DNA from: Mycobacterium gallinarum
GTDB lineage: Bacteria; Actinomycetota; Actinomycetes; Mycobacteriales; Mycobacteriaceae
Assembly: GCF_010726765.1 (NCBI RefSeq)
Contig: NZ_AP022601.1
Span: forward strand, 5,146,001 to 5,210,000
Direction: 5' to 3'
Length of the DNA: 64,000 nt
Shown in pieces: positions 44,287 to 53,255 of this stretch. The notes beneath the pieces are model-generated. The model saw nothing but the letters and a program-made list of their open reading frames with translations. It had not been told where the DNA came from and did no database searches. The first letter of the stretch is position 1, and the number at the start of each line of letters is the position of its first letter. A program made the position numbers and the translations under genes.

Positions 44287-44974
44287 GAGCCTGCTGTTCG
44301 TCGGCGCTGCTCCAGAGGTAGCCCTTGCCCCACACGGTCTGCAACCGGTGCGCGTCTCCGAGCTTGGACCTCAGCCGCTTCACATGCACCGTCACCGTCG
44401 ACAGATCGCCGAAGTCCCAGCGCCACACCTGTTTCAGCAGTTCCTCACGGGAGAACACGGTGTCGGTGTGTGTGAGGAAGAACATCAGCAGGTCGAATTC
44501 GCGGTTGGTCAGCGATACCGGGTGCCCGGACACGGTCGCCGAGCGCGCGGCTGCCGACACGCTCAGCCCGCCCACCGTGATGTCGAGCGGTGGGGGGCCT
44601 GACTGCGCAGGAGCACGCCGCAGCACCGACCGGACCCGCAGCGCCAGTTCGCGCGGACTGAACGGTTTGGTCAGATAGTCGTCGGCGCCGGCCTCCAGAC
44701 CCGCGATCCGGTCGTCCTCTTCACCGAGCGCGGTCAGCAGGATCACCGGAATCGCGTAACCGCCGCGCTGCCTCAGGCTGCGGCACAGCGTGAGGCCGTC
44801 AGGTCCGGGCATCATCACGTCCAATACCGCGACGTCGATGCGCTGCGAGCCGAGCAGCCGCAGCGCCTCCGTTCCGTCGTGGGCGATCGACACCTCGAGG
44901 CCATCGCGCTCCAGATACCGGCGCACGACATCGCGCACGACGGTGTCGTCGTCGGCGATCAACACCCGAGTCAC
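44276..44974 (-). CDS. OmpR/PhoB-type response regulator
   Basis: 232 residues. Receiver with ADDD, phospho-acceptor D52 (VAVLDVMMPGPDG) and Lys in DYLTKPFSPREL; the winged helix has SLTNREFDLLMFFLTHTDTV and VHVKRLRSKLGDAHRLQTVW. It precedes and overlaps its kinase by 11 bases. I did not recognise a characterised mycobacterial pair, so no symbol is given. Confidence 0.93.
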   Translation of the reverse strand: MTRVLIADDDTVVRDVVRRYLERDGLEVSIAHDGTEALRLLGSQRIDVAVLDVMMPGPDGLTLCRSLRQRGGYAIPVILLTALGEEDDRIAGLEAGADDYLTKPFSPRELALRVRSVLRRAPAQSGPPPLDITVGGLSVSAAARSATVSGHPVSLTNREFDLLMFFLTHTDTVFSREELLKQVWRWDFGDLSTVTVHVKRLRSKLGDAHRLQTVWGKGYLWSSADEQQAHAH

Positions 44975-45062
44975 CCCCCGAGGTTAGCCCCGCACACCCG
45001 CGACCTGCAGCAACGTAATGAATTCGTCATGGGTCACCCTGTTTGACCAGCGCGAGGGTGGT

Positions 45063-45068
45063 TAGCCT
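45063..45068 (+). promoter_or_regulatory. -10 element TAGCCT, leaderless start of the glycosyltransferase gene
   Basis: TAGCCT fits TANNNT and ends exactly six bases before the ATG at 45075. There is no ribosome-binding site. It lies in the 100-base divergent region opposite the response regulator gene. Confidence 0.55.
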
Positions 45069-45074
45069 CGAACC

Positions 45075-45731
45075 ATGCCCGACTGTCCCGTCACGGTGGT
45101 GCTGCCGTGCCTCAACGAGGCCGCGTCGCTGCCGGGGGTCCTGGCGGCGATCCCGCCCGGGTACCGCACCCTGGTGGTCGACAACAACAGCACCGACGGC
45201 ACCGCCGAGGTGGCCCGACGGCACGGTGCGGACGTGGTCGCCGAGCCCCGTCCGGGATACGGCTCCGCGGTGCACGCCGGGATCGTGGCGGCGACGACGC
45301 CGGTCGTGGCGGTCATCGACGCCGACGGCTCGCTTGATCCGCGTGACCTGCCGAAATTGGTCGACGATCTCGAACGTGGAGCGGATATGGCGATCGGACG
45401 GCGGCGTGCCGTGAAGGGGCTGAAATGGCCGTGGCATGCCCGCGCCGGGACCGCTGCGGTGTGCTGGCGGCTGCGTCGCAAGCACGGTCTGCCGGTGCAC
45501 GACATTGCGCCGATGCGGGTGGTCCGTCGCGACGCGCTGATGGGGCTCGGCGTGCAGGACCGCAGGTCCGGATATCCGCTCGAACTGCTGGTGCGGGCCG
45601 CTGCCGCGGGCTGGAACGTCGTCGAACGCGATGTGGACTACGGACCCAGAACCGGCGGAAAATCGAAGGTGAGCGGTTCGATGCGCGGCAGCGTGGTCGC
45701 GGCATTCGATTTCTGGCGGGTGATTTCGTGA
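45075..45731 (+). CDS. Family 2 glycosyltransferase (Rv0539-like)
   Basis: 218 residues, GT-A fold: TVVLPCLNEAASLPGVLAAI, VVDNNSTDGTAEVARRHGAD, and the metal motif in VAVIDADGSLDPRDL. No membrane helix follows, unlike full DPM1-like enzymes. Annotated in M. tuberculosis as a dolichyl-phosphate glucose-type synthase. Its stop overlaps the next GTG. It probably makes a prenyl-phosphate sugar; not proven. Confidence 0.88.
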   Translation: MPDCPVTVVLPCLNEAASLPGVLAAIPPGYRTLVVDNNSTDGTAEVARRHGADVVAEPRPGYGSAVHAGIVAATTPVVAVIDADGSLDPRDLPKLVDDLERGADMAIGRRRAVKGLKWPWHARAGTAAVCWRLRRKHGLPVHDIAPMRVVRRDALMGLGVQDRRSGYPLELLVRAAAAGWNVVERDVDYGPRTGGKSKVSGSMRGSVVAAFDFWRVIS

Positions 45732-46393
45732 TTCCGGTGGTCGCCCTGGTGGTGGCGAAGGCGCCCGTGCCCGGATTGGCGAAGACGCGGCTGGCCGCCT
45801 CGGTAGGGGATCGGGTGGCCGCCGACATCGCGGCCGCTGCGCTGCTGGACACCCTCGACGCGGTCGCCGCCATGCCGGTACAGGCGCGCGTGGTGGCGAT
45901 GACAGGCGACCTCGATTCCGCGCGGGCATCGGCGACGATCCGTAGCCGCCTGGAATCGTTCACGGTGGTGCCGCAGCGCGGGGATGGTTTCGCCGACCGG
46001 CTCGCCAATGCGCACATCGACGCGGCGGCAGCGACGGGCATTCGAACGGTGCTGCAGATCGGTATGGACACGCCGCAGGTGTCGGCCGACATGCTCACCG
46101 AATGCGCCCATGAACTGATGGGCACCGGCGCGGTGCTCGGCCTCGCCGACGACGGCGGATGGTGGGTGCTGGGAGTGTCCGACGCCGCGATGGCCGATTG
46201 CCTTCGGACGGTGCCGATGTCGCAACCCGACACCGGGGCGTTGACGCTGGCCGCGTTGTGGTCCAAGGGAATCGAGGTCACGCGGGTCGCCGAGTTGGGC
46301 GATGTCGATACCGTCGCGGACATCGCGTCGGTCCGGCGGATGTGCTCCGCGGACAGTCATTTCGCCCGCGCCACCGAGGGGGTGCATGCCTGA
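45728..46393 (+). CDS. DUF2064 nucleotidyl/glycosyltransferase-like protein (Rv0540-like)
   Basis: 221 residues, GT-A-like: VVAKAPVPGLAKTRLAASVG at the N-terminus (nucleotide-binding Lys/Arg pattern), QRGDGFADRLANAH, VLQIGMDTPQVSADML and LADDGGWWVLGV are hallmarks of DUF2064. The family sits next to GT2 genes in several phyla. GTG start in a GTGA overlap; the end overlaps the methyltransferase start by eight bases. Confidence 0.85.
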   Translation: MIPVVALVVAKAPVPGLAKTRLAASVGDRVAADIAAAALLDTLDAVAAMPVQARVVAMTGDLDSARASATIRSRLESFTVVPQRGDGFADRLANAHIDAAAATGIRTVLQIGMDTPQVSADMLTECAHELMGTGAVLGLADDGGWWVLGVSDAAMADCLRTVPMSQPDTGALTLAALWSKGIEVTRVAELGDVDTVADIASVRRMCSADSHFARATEGVHA

Positions 46394-47024
46394 CATGCTG
46401 GGCCAACTCTATGACCGCGCTCTCGACGGTGAGCGGTGCTGGATCAGGCGCGACGACGGCGAAGTCCGACGGTTACCGGTGCGACGGTGGCTCGGCGGGA
46501 AGCACGCCGACGATAAGTTCGACAGTGCCGTGCTGGAACTGTGCACTGGTCCGACGATCGACTTGGGTTGTGGTCCTGGTCGATTCGTGACTGAACTCAT
46601 CCGGTGTGGCATTCCCGCGCTCGGGGTCGATCAGTCGGCGACGGCCATCGACTTGGCGCGGCGCAACGGCGCTCCGGTGCTCCGACGAGACGTGTTCGGA
46701 CCATTGCCGGGGATCGGACGCTGGCAGACAGTCCTTCTCGCCGACGGAAACGTGGGGTTGGGTGGTGACCCACTGCGGATGCTCAGAAGAGCAGCCGAGT
46801 TGTTGGGTCACGGCGGCAAGTGCGTGGCCGAATTCGATTCGGAGGCAATGGGAATCCGCACCAGCTGGGTGCGACTGGAGTCCAGCCGGACTATCGGGCC
46901 GTGGTTTCGTTGGGCATTGGTCGGCATCGATTCCGCCGCCTCGCTCGCCAAGGACGCAGGATTGGTGATGACGGGTATGCAGACGATCGGCGGGCGCGTC
47001 GTGGCGACGCTGGCTTTGCCGTGA
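46386..47024 (+). CDS. SAM-dependent methyltransferase
   Basis: 212 residues. Class I motif PTIDLGCGPGRFVTELI, followed by LGVDQSATAIDLARRNGAPV and a LLADGNVGLGGDPLRMLRRA motif II-like region. It forms an overlapping trio with the GT2 and DUF2064 genes, suggesting methylation of the glycosylated product. The substrate is unknown. Convergent with the beta-propeller gene, four bases apart. Confidence 0.85.
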   Translation: MPDMLGQLYDRALDGERCWIRRDDGEVRRLPVRRWLGGKHADDKFDSAVLELCTGPTIDLGCGPGRFVTELIRCGIPALGVDQSATAIDLARRNGAPVLRRDVFGPLPGIGRWQTVLLADGNVGLGGDPLRMLRRAAELLGHGGKCVAEFDSEAMGIRTSWVRLESSRTIGPWFRWALVGIDSAASLAKDAGLVMTGMQTIGGRVVATLALP

Positions 47025-47027
47025 CGA

Positions 47028-48077
47028 TCAGCGGGGTAACAGATCCTCGGTGATGATCTGCAGCGACCCGTTGGGGCTGCTGCCCGTGATCAGTACCGCG
47101 CCCGAACGTGGTTCCACCGCGACCGAATTGGGTTGTTGCACCGTCGGGACGGTGCCGGCGATCCGTGGTGTGGCGGGATCGGCCACGTCGATCACCTGCA
47201 GTTGGTTGGTGGCGGTCAGGGTGACGAAAAGCCGTCGACGATCGGGGTCGTATGCCAGCCCGTAGGGCTTGCCCGGCGACTCGACCCTGGCCAGCCCGCT
47301 GATCTGCGGCGTGATGCGTTCGATGAGCACGGCGCCGCCATCGGTGTCGGCGAATGCGACGAGGTCGTCGGATAATGTCACCGCGTGCGTCAGCTTGGTA
47401 CCGACCGGCCCTTGCGCCACCTGCTCCCGGCTCGATCCGTCATAAACCCACACTCCGTTGCCCTGCACGTCGGCCACCGCCGCGTACTTCCCGACCGCCG
47501 CGGCACCACCCGGCTGCGGTGGACCCGCGGGTAGTGATCCGACGACGTCCCCGTCCCGAACGAACACCACACCGCCACCCATTTCGTTGGTCACGACGAC
47601 AGTGCCGTCGGACGTGCGCACGGCATCGTGAGGCTGCCGCCCGACGCCGGCGGTCCTCGACACCACGTCGCCATCGGCGAGGCTCATTTCGACCAACTCG
47701 TCGGACGACTCCAGCGGGACCAACACTGGCCCGTCGGCCCCGGCGAGGCTCAGATGCCGTGCAGCTCCGCCCAGCTGGACGGTCTGACGAACGACCCCGG
47801 TTCTGCTGTCCACCAGCGCCACACCGGGGGGATTACGTACGGCGATCGCAGCGGTTCCCGATGTGCCGATGACGATGCCCTCGGGCCCGCCGGGGATCGG
47901 CACGACCCTGCCGACCGGCGACACCGTCGGAGCCCCGGCCGGAGCGGGTTCGGCAGCGGGCGTACGTGAGGACCGCGGCGCGGATGTCTGCTCCGTTGTC
48001 GCACCTTCGCCGCAGCCCGCCACAACCACGATCACGGCGAGCAGCGCCCCGATCGCCTCAACCGGCCGATTCGGCAC
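47028..48077 (-). CDS. Beta-propeller lipoprotein (YncE/YVTN-like)
   Basis: 349 residues. Lipoprotein signal with VAGC (C22), a Ser/Thr/Pro/Ala linker (about 30-60), then repeated four-stranded blades: GGPEGIVIGTSGTAAIAVRN, QPHDAVRTSDGTVVVTNEMG, KPYGLAYDPDRRRLFVTLTA, QQPNSVAVEPRSGAVLITGS. The GTG start, with AAGGAC upstream, lies inside the end of the preceding gene (20-base overlap), so the three minus-strand genes form an operon. It may bind a ligand or a partner of the molybdoenzyme. Confidence 0.82.
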   Translation of the reverse strand: MPNRPVEAIGALLAVIVVVAGCGEGATTEQTSAPRSSRTPAAEPAPAGAPTVSPVGRVVPIPGGPEGIVIGTSGTAAIAVRNPPGVALVDSRTGVVRQTVQLGGAARHLSLAGADGPVLVPLESSDELVEMSLADGDVVSRTAGVGRQPHDAVRTSDGTVVVTNEMGGGVVFVRDGDVVGSLPAGPPQPGGAAAVGKYAAVADVQGNGVWVYDGSSREQVAQGPVGTKLTHAVTLSDDLVAFADTDGGAVLIERITPQISGLARVESPGKPYGLAYDPDRRRLFVTLTATNQLQVIDVADPATPRIAGTVPTVQQPNSVAVEPRSGAVLITGSSPNGSLQIITEDLLPR

Positions 48078-48579
48078 TTCGAACCGTCCTTTTCTGCGGG
48101 CCAGTGGATTTCGCCCGGCTGAGAACGAGCTTGATCGCGAACGCGATGGCACTCGCGGCGAACATCACCGCGGTCAGCAGCAGCCACCGACCGAGGAAAG
48201 GTTCCTGGGTCTGTCCGGTGGCGGCGAGATATGTCGGCGCGCCTTGTTCGATGATGCCGGGCAGGAAGACCACCAGCGTCAGCGCGGCCCCCAGCGCGGG
48301 TACCCGAATGAAGTTGAGCACAGGCACCTTTGCGACCGGACGCCGATTGGCTGTCAGCAGTCGGTCCGCCAGGGCATAGATCGGAAACAAGACGAGGTCG
48401 TGGGCGATGATCGCGGCGGCGAACCACACTGCGATCGACTGCCACCACACGTTGGTGTTCCACAACGTCTCAGGCTTGATCGTCGCGATGACGTAACCGA
48501 AGAGCGCGAAACCTGCGACCAGCGTCAGCAGGTGCAGCGGATGCGACCCGTAGATGCGGTGAAATCCGTTCAGTGACAT
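48058..48579 (-). CDS. Four-helix membrane protein of the molybdoenzyme operon
   Basis: 173 residues. Helices: LLTLVAGFALFGYVIATI, WQSIAVWFAAAIIAHDLVLF, VPALGAALTLVVFLPGIIEQ, WLLLTAVMFAASAIAFAIKL. The ATG is separated from the molybdoenzyme stop codon by one base. Histidines near helix starts (HRIYGSHPLHLL, AHDLVLF) would suit a haem or quinone site, which is inference. I know no name for it. Confidence 0.78.
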   Translation of the reverse strand: MSLNGFHRIYGSHPLHLLTLVAGFALFGYVIATIKPETLWNTNVWWQSIAVWFAAAIIAHDLVLFPIYALADRLLTANRRPVAKVPVLNFIRVPALGAALTLVVFLPGIIEQGAPTYLAATGQTQEPFLGRWLLLTAVMFAASAIAFAIKLVLSRAKSTGPQKRTVRSAESAG

Positions 48580-48580
48580 G

Positions 48581-49924
48581 TCACTTCGCCCTGAAGTCGA
48601 TGGATGCTACCCATTTGGTGTTGTGCACGCCGGGCAGTGCCGGAACGATGATTCGTGCCGGAAAGCCGTGATCGAGGGACAGGTCGGCGTCGTTGACCCG
48701 AAGTGCAAGCAGCGAATCCGGGTGCATCACCTGGTTGGCCTGCAGGGTGGCGCGGTTGAACGCGCCGAAACGTTCCACTGAGCGCACGAATGCGGACCGC
48801 GGTTCGGGAACACCGGCGAGCTTTGCCAGGTTCCGCAGTGGCACCCCGGTCCACGTCTCGGTGGTCGACCAGCCCTCGACGCAGGCGATCGGCAATCGTG
48901 CGGTGTGCTGCGACATCGCGGTGAGCATCGCGCGGTCGAGAACGACCGGCGACGGCCCACCGGTCAGGGTCAGGCGCCAGCGTTCGCCGGTCAAGTCGGG
49001 GGTGATCCGGGCCGCGGCGGCAGTGCGGTTGATCTGGAAGTCGTTTGGCCCGTCGCCGTGGGTCCGCCCGCGGGGCAACAGCAGTGCTGTCTGCCGAGTC
49101 CAGCCGCCCAGCGTCTGGCCGGCGGTGATGACTGCCATGAACAGCGCGCCACCGCCGACGAGGGCGAGAGCGCCGCGGCGGCTGATCGTGGCGGGTCCGG
49201 GTTCGGCTGCCACGAGCCCGTCGGGTTCGTACGGTTCGGGTCGGGTGTCCCTGGTGTTGGTGCGCAACACGCGTCGCATGGACATCGATCGAAGCCCTAG
49301 CCGCATGCGCGGAATCTTGATGGCGATGTGAATCACGAAGCCCGCGATGAAGACCCATGCTCCGTAGTAATGGGCCGTGTAGAAGCTGAAGCCGAATATG
49401 TAGTCGTACTGGATGTTGAGGACGCCGGTGATGATCTCGAACAGGATCCCACCGACAAGCATCAGCAGCGAAATGCGTTCGAGCATCTGTGCCACCGAGC
49501 GTGACGGTGGCCAAGCGAAGAGTCGCGGAATCACCGACCAGAGTTTGGCCAGCACAATCGGGATCAGGATCAGCCCGAGCCCGACATGCAGGCCTTGGTT
49601 GAGCCGGTACAGCCATGACGGGTCGGTCGGCCAGTCGAACGTCGGTAACTTGAGCCAGCCGACGTCGCCCGGAATCGCCTGGCCGAACTGCGGCCCGTAC
49701 GCGATGTACGAAAGCAGACCGGTGATCGTCACCACCGGAAGGGTGATCAGCAGTACAGACCCGAGCGCAGACGTCAGCCATAGGCCGCGCAGCGGACTGC
49801 GCCAGCGCGTGGCGCGTTTCAGGCCCGGTGGCGGATGCTCGTCCAGACCGCGCCACAGGCGTCGGGGGAATCCGTATCCGCGCGCGTCTGTCGGCGCTCC
49901 ATCAGGCTCCTCGGAATGGTCCAT
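48581..49924 (-). CDS. Membrane molybdopterin-dependent oxidoreductase with cytochrome b-like helices
   Basis: 447 residues. Four N-terminal helices (about 50-235) carry paired His residues (LNQGLHVGLGLILIPIVL, AHYYGAWVFIAGFVIHIAIK) like a cytochrome b561-type domain. A fifth hydrophobic segment is preceded by a twin-arginine motif (ISRRGALALVGGGALFMAVI). A sulfite oxidase-like domain follows; its Mo-ligand cysteine is in LPIACVEGWSTTETWTG. Such five-helix actinobacterial proteins with a Tat-dependent last helix have been reported. The start given is a likely ATG; upstream GTG codons are possible. Substrate unknown. Confidence 0.85.
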   Translation of the reverse strand: MDHSEEPDGAPTDARGYGFPRRLWRGLDEHPPPGLKRATRWRSPLRGLWLTSALGSVLLITLPVVTITGLLSYIAYGPQFGQAIPGDVGWLKLPTFDWPTDPSWLYRLNQGLHVGLGLILIPIVLAKLWSVIPRLFAWPPSRSVAQMLERISLLMLVGGILFEIITGVLNIQYDYIFGFSFYTAHYYGAWVFIAGFVIHIAIKIPRMRLGLRSMSMRRVLRTNTRDTRPEPYEPDGLVAAEPGPATISRRGALALVGGGALFMAVITAGQTLGGWTRQTALLLPRGRTHGDGPNDFQINRTAAAARITPDLTGERWRLTLTGGPSPVVLDRAMLTAMSQHTARLPIACVEGWSTTETWTGVPLRNLAKLAGVPEPRSAFVRSVERFGAFNRATLQANQVMHPDSLLALRVNDADLSLDHGFPARIIVPALPGVHNTKWVASIDFRAK

Positions 49925-50050
49925 GTGCTCGGGTGTCCGTCCCACCTTGAGTGGCGTGAGTCGCGCGTTCGTTACGCATCCGATTGTCGACCCACAAGCC
50001 ACCGGTTGCCGGGAATCGAGCAGTGCGTCACCGAATAGTCAGCGACGACG

Positions 50051-51412
50051 TCACCAATTCGTCAGGATCAGATGGTTCAGCGCGAGCGCGCCGACCACGT
50101 TGACGGCCAGCCACCACCGCTGCGAACGTGGCGGCAACAGCGCCCCGGCCGCCGTCAGCCAAATCGTGAACGGCAGCCAGATGCGTTCCGTTTCGGCCTT
50201 GCTCAGCATGGACAGGTCCGCGAACACGACCGCGACCAGCGCGCCGAGCACGACCAGATGCAGACCCGGCCGCAGCCTGATCGCGGCCCGGTCGAAGACG
50301 CGGCCGATTCCCGCCACGCTGCCCAGTCCGATCGCGCACACCACCGACGCGAAATTCGCCCACGACCAGTACTGGAACGGGCGGTCGTTCGCGATGCCCT
50401 GCCAATAGCGTTCCTGCACAAGGACATACCCGTCGAACCACCAGAACCCCGCGGCGGCGAAGACCGCGACAACGACGAGCGCGACCAGCACCGCAGGGAT
50501 CAGCGCGCGCAGCGCCGCCCGCCAGTCCACCGCCGCGAGCAACACCGCGACGGCGGGAGCTGCCATGAGACCCAAGCCGTAGTTGAGGAAGATGCCCCAC
50601 CCCAGCAGCAGCCCGGAACCGGCCGCCGCCAGCATCGGCCAGCGCACGGTGCGTCGAGCCGCCAACGCCAGCAACGCGATACCCCACGCCGCCACACCGG
50701 CGAAGTAGCCGTCGGCGGACACGGCGATCCAGATCGCCGTAGGCGCAACCGCCGTGAACGGTGCCGCCATCCGCGCGACGTCCTCATTGGCGAGTGCGCG
50801 CACCGCGACCACGATCGCGGCTGCCGCGCTCGAACCGACGAGCAGGCACAGCAGCGCCGCCCATCCGCCACCGCCCAGCCCGATGCGGTCGAGCCAGACA
50901 AACGACAGCAGCGCTCCCGGAGGATGGCCCGACACGTGGGTGATCCACGAATCAGGTTGGTAATCCAGAATTCTGCTCGCGAAGGTGCGCACCGCCTCCG
51001 GGATATCGGTGATGGTGGGTACCTGGCGCAGATACTCATGCCGCGCGGTGAGCCGACCGGCGAAACCGCGTTCCCAGCCGTCGATCATGGCGAGCGAAAA
51101 CGCCCATGCGCACGCCGTCGCCCACGTGACCCACGGCACCCATCGCCACGGCAGCCGCCGCGCCACCGACGGTCCCCACCACACCGCCGCGGCGCCGATC
51201 ACGACGGCGGGGACAGTGCCCCAGCCGACGTGGGCATTCCACCACCCGAAGATCGGCGCGGTGCCCGCGAAGTCGCGGAAGCGTTCCGGGGTGGCATTGA
51301 TCAGGGGGGTGACGATGCCGAGATCCAGGTGCGGCACCACGAATGCCGCGATGACAAGGACAACTCCGACGGCGACCGCCACGATTTCTCGTCGGTGAGA
51401 AGTGGCCGCCAT
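50051..51412 (-). CDS. Polytopic membrane protein, GT-C-like (Rv0541c-like)
   Basis: 453 residues with about 11-12 hydrophobic segments. The first extracytoplasmic loop (TPLINATPERFRDFAGTAPI) is long and a second contains ITHVSGHPPGALLSFVWLDR, a His-Pro-Pro motif recurring in actinobacterial integral glycosyltransferases of the GT-C type. The position matches Rv0541c. Catalytic residues are not certain. Several in-frame starts exist; the ATG chosen has AGGG about nine bases upstream. Confidence 0.78.
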   Translation of the reverse strand: MAATSHRREIVAVAVGVVLVIAAFVVPHLDLGIVTPLINATPERFRDFAGTAPIFGWWNAHVGWGTVPAVVIGAAAVWWGPSVARRLPWRWVPWVTWATACAWAFSLAMIDGWERGFAGRLTARHEYLRQVPTITDIPEAVRTFASRILDYQPDSWITHVSGHPPGALLSFVWLDRIGLGGGGWAALLCLLVGSSAAAAIVVAVRALANEDVARMAAPFTAVAPTAIWIAVSADGYFAGVAAWGIALLALAARRTVRWPMLAAAGSGLLLGWGIFLNYGLGLMAAPAVAVLLAAVDWRAALRALIPAVLVALVVVAVFAAAGFWWFDGYVLVQERYWQGIANDRPFQYWSWANFASVVCAIGLGSVAGIGRVFDRAAIRLRPGLHLVVLGALVAVVFADLSMLSKAETERIWLPFTIWLTAAGALLPPRSQRWWLAVNVVGALALNHLILTNW

Positions 51413-51441
51413 CTGAACGACCCTACCCATCCACCATTGCA

Positions 51442-51605
51442 CTACTCGAGGGCACGACAGCGGTCATCGACGTCGCCCCGATCGGGTACATCACCGAGGA
51501 GCACCTCCCCATCATCCTGAGCTCCTCCAACACCAACGCGAGGATCTGAGCAGCTTCACCACCGTTGCCGACATCCCCGTCGATGGCGGCGTCAACCAGT
51601 TCTAG
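51442..51605 (+). pseudogene. Possible short-chain dehydrogenase remnant, frameshifted
   Basis: The plus strand reads AVIDVAPIGYITEEHLPIIL in one frame to a TGA, then continues in another as DLSSFTTVADIPVDGGVNQF to a TAG. VAP-GYI and IPVDGGV-F are what remains visible of the C-terminal part of classical short-chain dehydrogenases. No start or NAD motif survives. The final stop overlaps the end of the convergent PPOX gene. Short and inferential. Confidence 0.35.
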
Positions 51606-52216
51606 TAGAGCTGCCTGCGATAGTTGTCGTCGCTGTAGTACTCCTCGAGCTGGGCTTGCGTCCAGTCGGTGCGGACGGCCTTGGCGAGTTCGGCGACGCT
51701 CGGCAAGGCCGTCGGATTCCAACTTGACGGATCCCAAGTGTCCGACCGCATAAAAGCCTTGGCGCAGTGGAAGAACACCTCTTCGATGTCGATCTCCAAC
51801 GCGAGGATGGGCCGGTTACCGTTCACCACCATGGCATCGAAATAGTCTGCGTCAGAGAGGATTCGCGCGGAGCCATTGATGCGCAGTGTGTCGCCGCGGC
51901 CCGGTATCAGAAACAGCGTGCCGACCTGCGGGCGCTGCAACACGTTGAGGTAGCCGTCGACGCGCTTGTTGCCCGGGCGTTCGGGGATCGCGACCGTCGT
52001 GTCGTCGATGACGTGAACGAAGCCGGGCGGGTCGCCTTTCGGTGACACATCGACGCGGCCCTGCGCATCGGTGGTCGCGACGAAGCCGAGCGGCGAGTGC
52101 GCCAGCCAGTCCCGCTGGACAGGGGACAACCTGTCCTTGACCTTGTTGGCGACCGCCTGCTGAGGTTCCCCGACAATCGCGCGGAGGTCGGCGACGGTGG
52201 TCACTTCGTGGCGCAT
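51602..52216 (-). CDS. PPOX-type FMN-dependent flavoprotein
   Basis: 204 residues, pyridoxamine 5'-phosphate oxidase-like split barrel: LSPVQRDWLAHSPLGFVATT, VDVSPKGDPPGFVHVIDDTT, VGTLFLIPGRGDTLRINGSA and EVFFHCAKAFMRSDTWDPSS. This last motif is typical of the group built around M. smegmatis MSMEG_1061. The ATG was chosen for family length; in-frame codons upstream extend it by 17. It stands apart from its neighbours, and 277 bases precede the GntR gene. In that gap I see only a pair of distant GGTCGG/CCGACC repeats and nothing convincing. Confidence 0.82.
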   Translation of the reverse strand: MRHEVTTVADLRAIVGEPQQAVANKVKDRLSPVQRDWLAHSPLGFVATTDAQGRVDVSPKGDPPGFVHVIDDTTVAIPERPGNKRVDGYLNVLQRPQVGTLFLIPGRGDTLRINGSARILSDADYFDAMVVNGNRPILALEIDIEEVFFHCAKAFMRSDTWDPSSWNPTALPSVAELAKAVRTDWTQAQLEEYYSDDNYRRQLY

Positions 52217-52493
52217 GGCTACATCATGCTCGCCGCGTCGCTGCCCGTTCGCAGAGACGGCGCTCACCGCCGATCCGCACCGTTCTGCTCACCGCGATTT
52301 GAAACCTCTCGACGCCGGAGCACTGGCGCAATGGCTGTCGTATGAGGCCTAACGGCAGGTCGGCGAGGCTGTGGACCGGCGCATTCACCTGAGCCGCGCC
52401 GATCCCTCAATGCGGTTGGTCGGCGGCCACCGCGTCCACCGATAACGTCACCGACCAGGTCAGTCACACGACGACAGCCCCCTGGAGGTGACC

Positions 52494-53255
52494 GTGGCCA
52501 GCCAAGAAGCCCGCGCGCAGCATGCCGAACCGACGCCGATCCGCCGACCCCGAGCCGACCAGGCGCGCCTGGTCGCCGATGTCCTGAGGCACCAGATTCA
52601 TGCGGGCGGCTACTCCGACGGACTGCCCACCGAGCAGGATCTGGCGAGCGAATTCTTCGTTTCCCGCAACACCGTCCGTGAGGCGCTGGCTGCGCTCAAG
52701 GACGAGGGCCTCATCGACCGCGGTCCCCGCACGGGCACCCATGTCGCCATCCGCAAGTACGACCACGGTCTCGACGCGCTCGTCGGCCTCAAGGAGACGT
52801 TCAAGGGCTACGGCGAGATCCGCAACGAGGTGCGCACGACCATGAACGTCGCTGCGCCACCGTCGGTCGCGAACCGCTTACAGCTGAGCCCGTCCGAGCC
52901 CGTCGTGTTCATCGAGCGTCTGCGCTACCTCGGTGACCTCCCGCTGTCACTCGACATGACCTACCTCGCTCCCGACATCGGCCGCGAGGTCATCGAGCAT
53001 TCACTCGAGGTCAACGACGTCTTCGCGCTCATCGAGCAGGTCACCGGGCGGCGCCTCGGCGGGGCCACCCTTGCAGTCGAATCTGTTGCCGCCGATGCAC
53101 ATTCAGCCGCCATCCTGCAGGTCCCGGACGGTGCTCCGGTCCTGCTGTTGGAGCGCCTCACCCACCTGGACGACGGACGGCCCGTCGATCTCGAGTACAT
53201 CCGCATGCGCGGGGATCGAATTACGCTGCGCAGCAATCTGGTTAGGGGAAACTGA
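52494..53255 (+). CDS. GntR-family regulator (HutC/UTRA type)
   Basis: 253 residues. Winged HTH (PTEQDLASEFFVSRNTVREA, then LAALKDEGLIDRGPRTGTHV), followed by a UTRA effector domain (FIERLRYLGDLPLSLDMTYL; LLLERLTHLDDGRPVDLEYI). The GTG used has GGAGG five bases upstream; another GTG two codons earlier overlaps that site. Its stop shares a base with the ferredoxin ATG (TGATG), so it heads the operon and probably controls it in response to the transported compound. Confidence 0.9.
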   Translation: MASQEARAQHAEPTPIRRPRADQARLVADVLRHQIHAGGYSDGLPTEQDLASEFFVSRNTVREALAALKDEGLIDRGPRTGTHVAIRKYDHGLDALVGLKETFKGYGEIRNEVRTTMNVAAPPSVANRLQLSPSEPVVFIERLRYLGDLPLSLDMTYLAPDIGREVIEHSLEVNDVFALIEQVTGRRLGGATLAVESVAADAHSAAILQVPDGAPVLLLERLTHLDDGRPVDLEYIRMRGDRITLRSNLVRGN

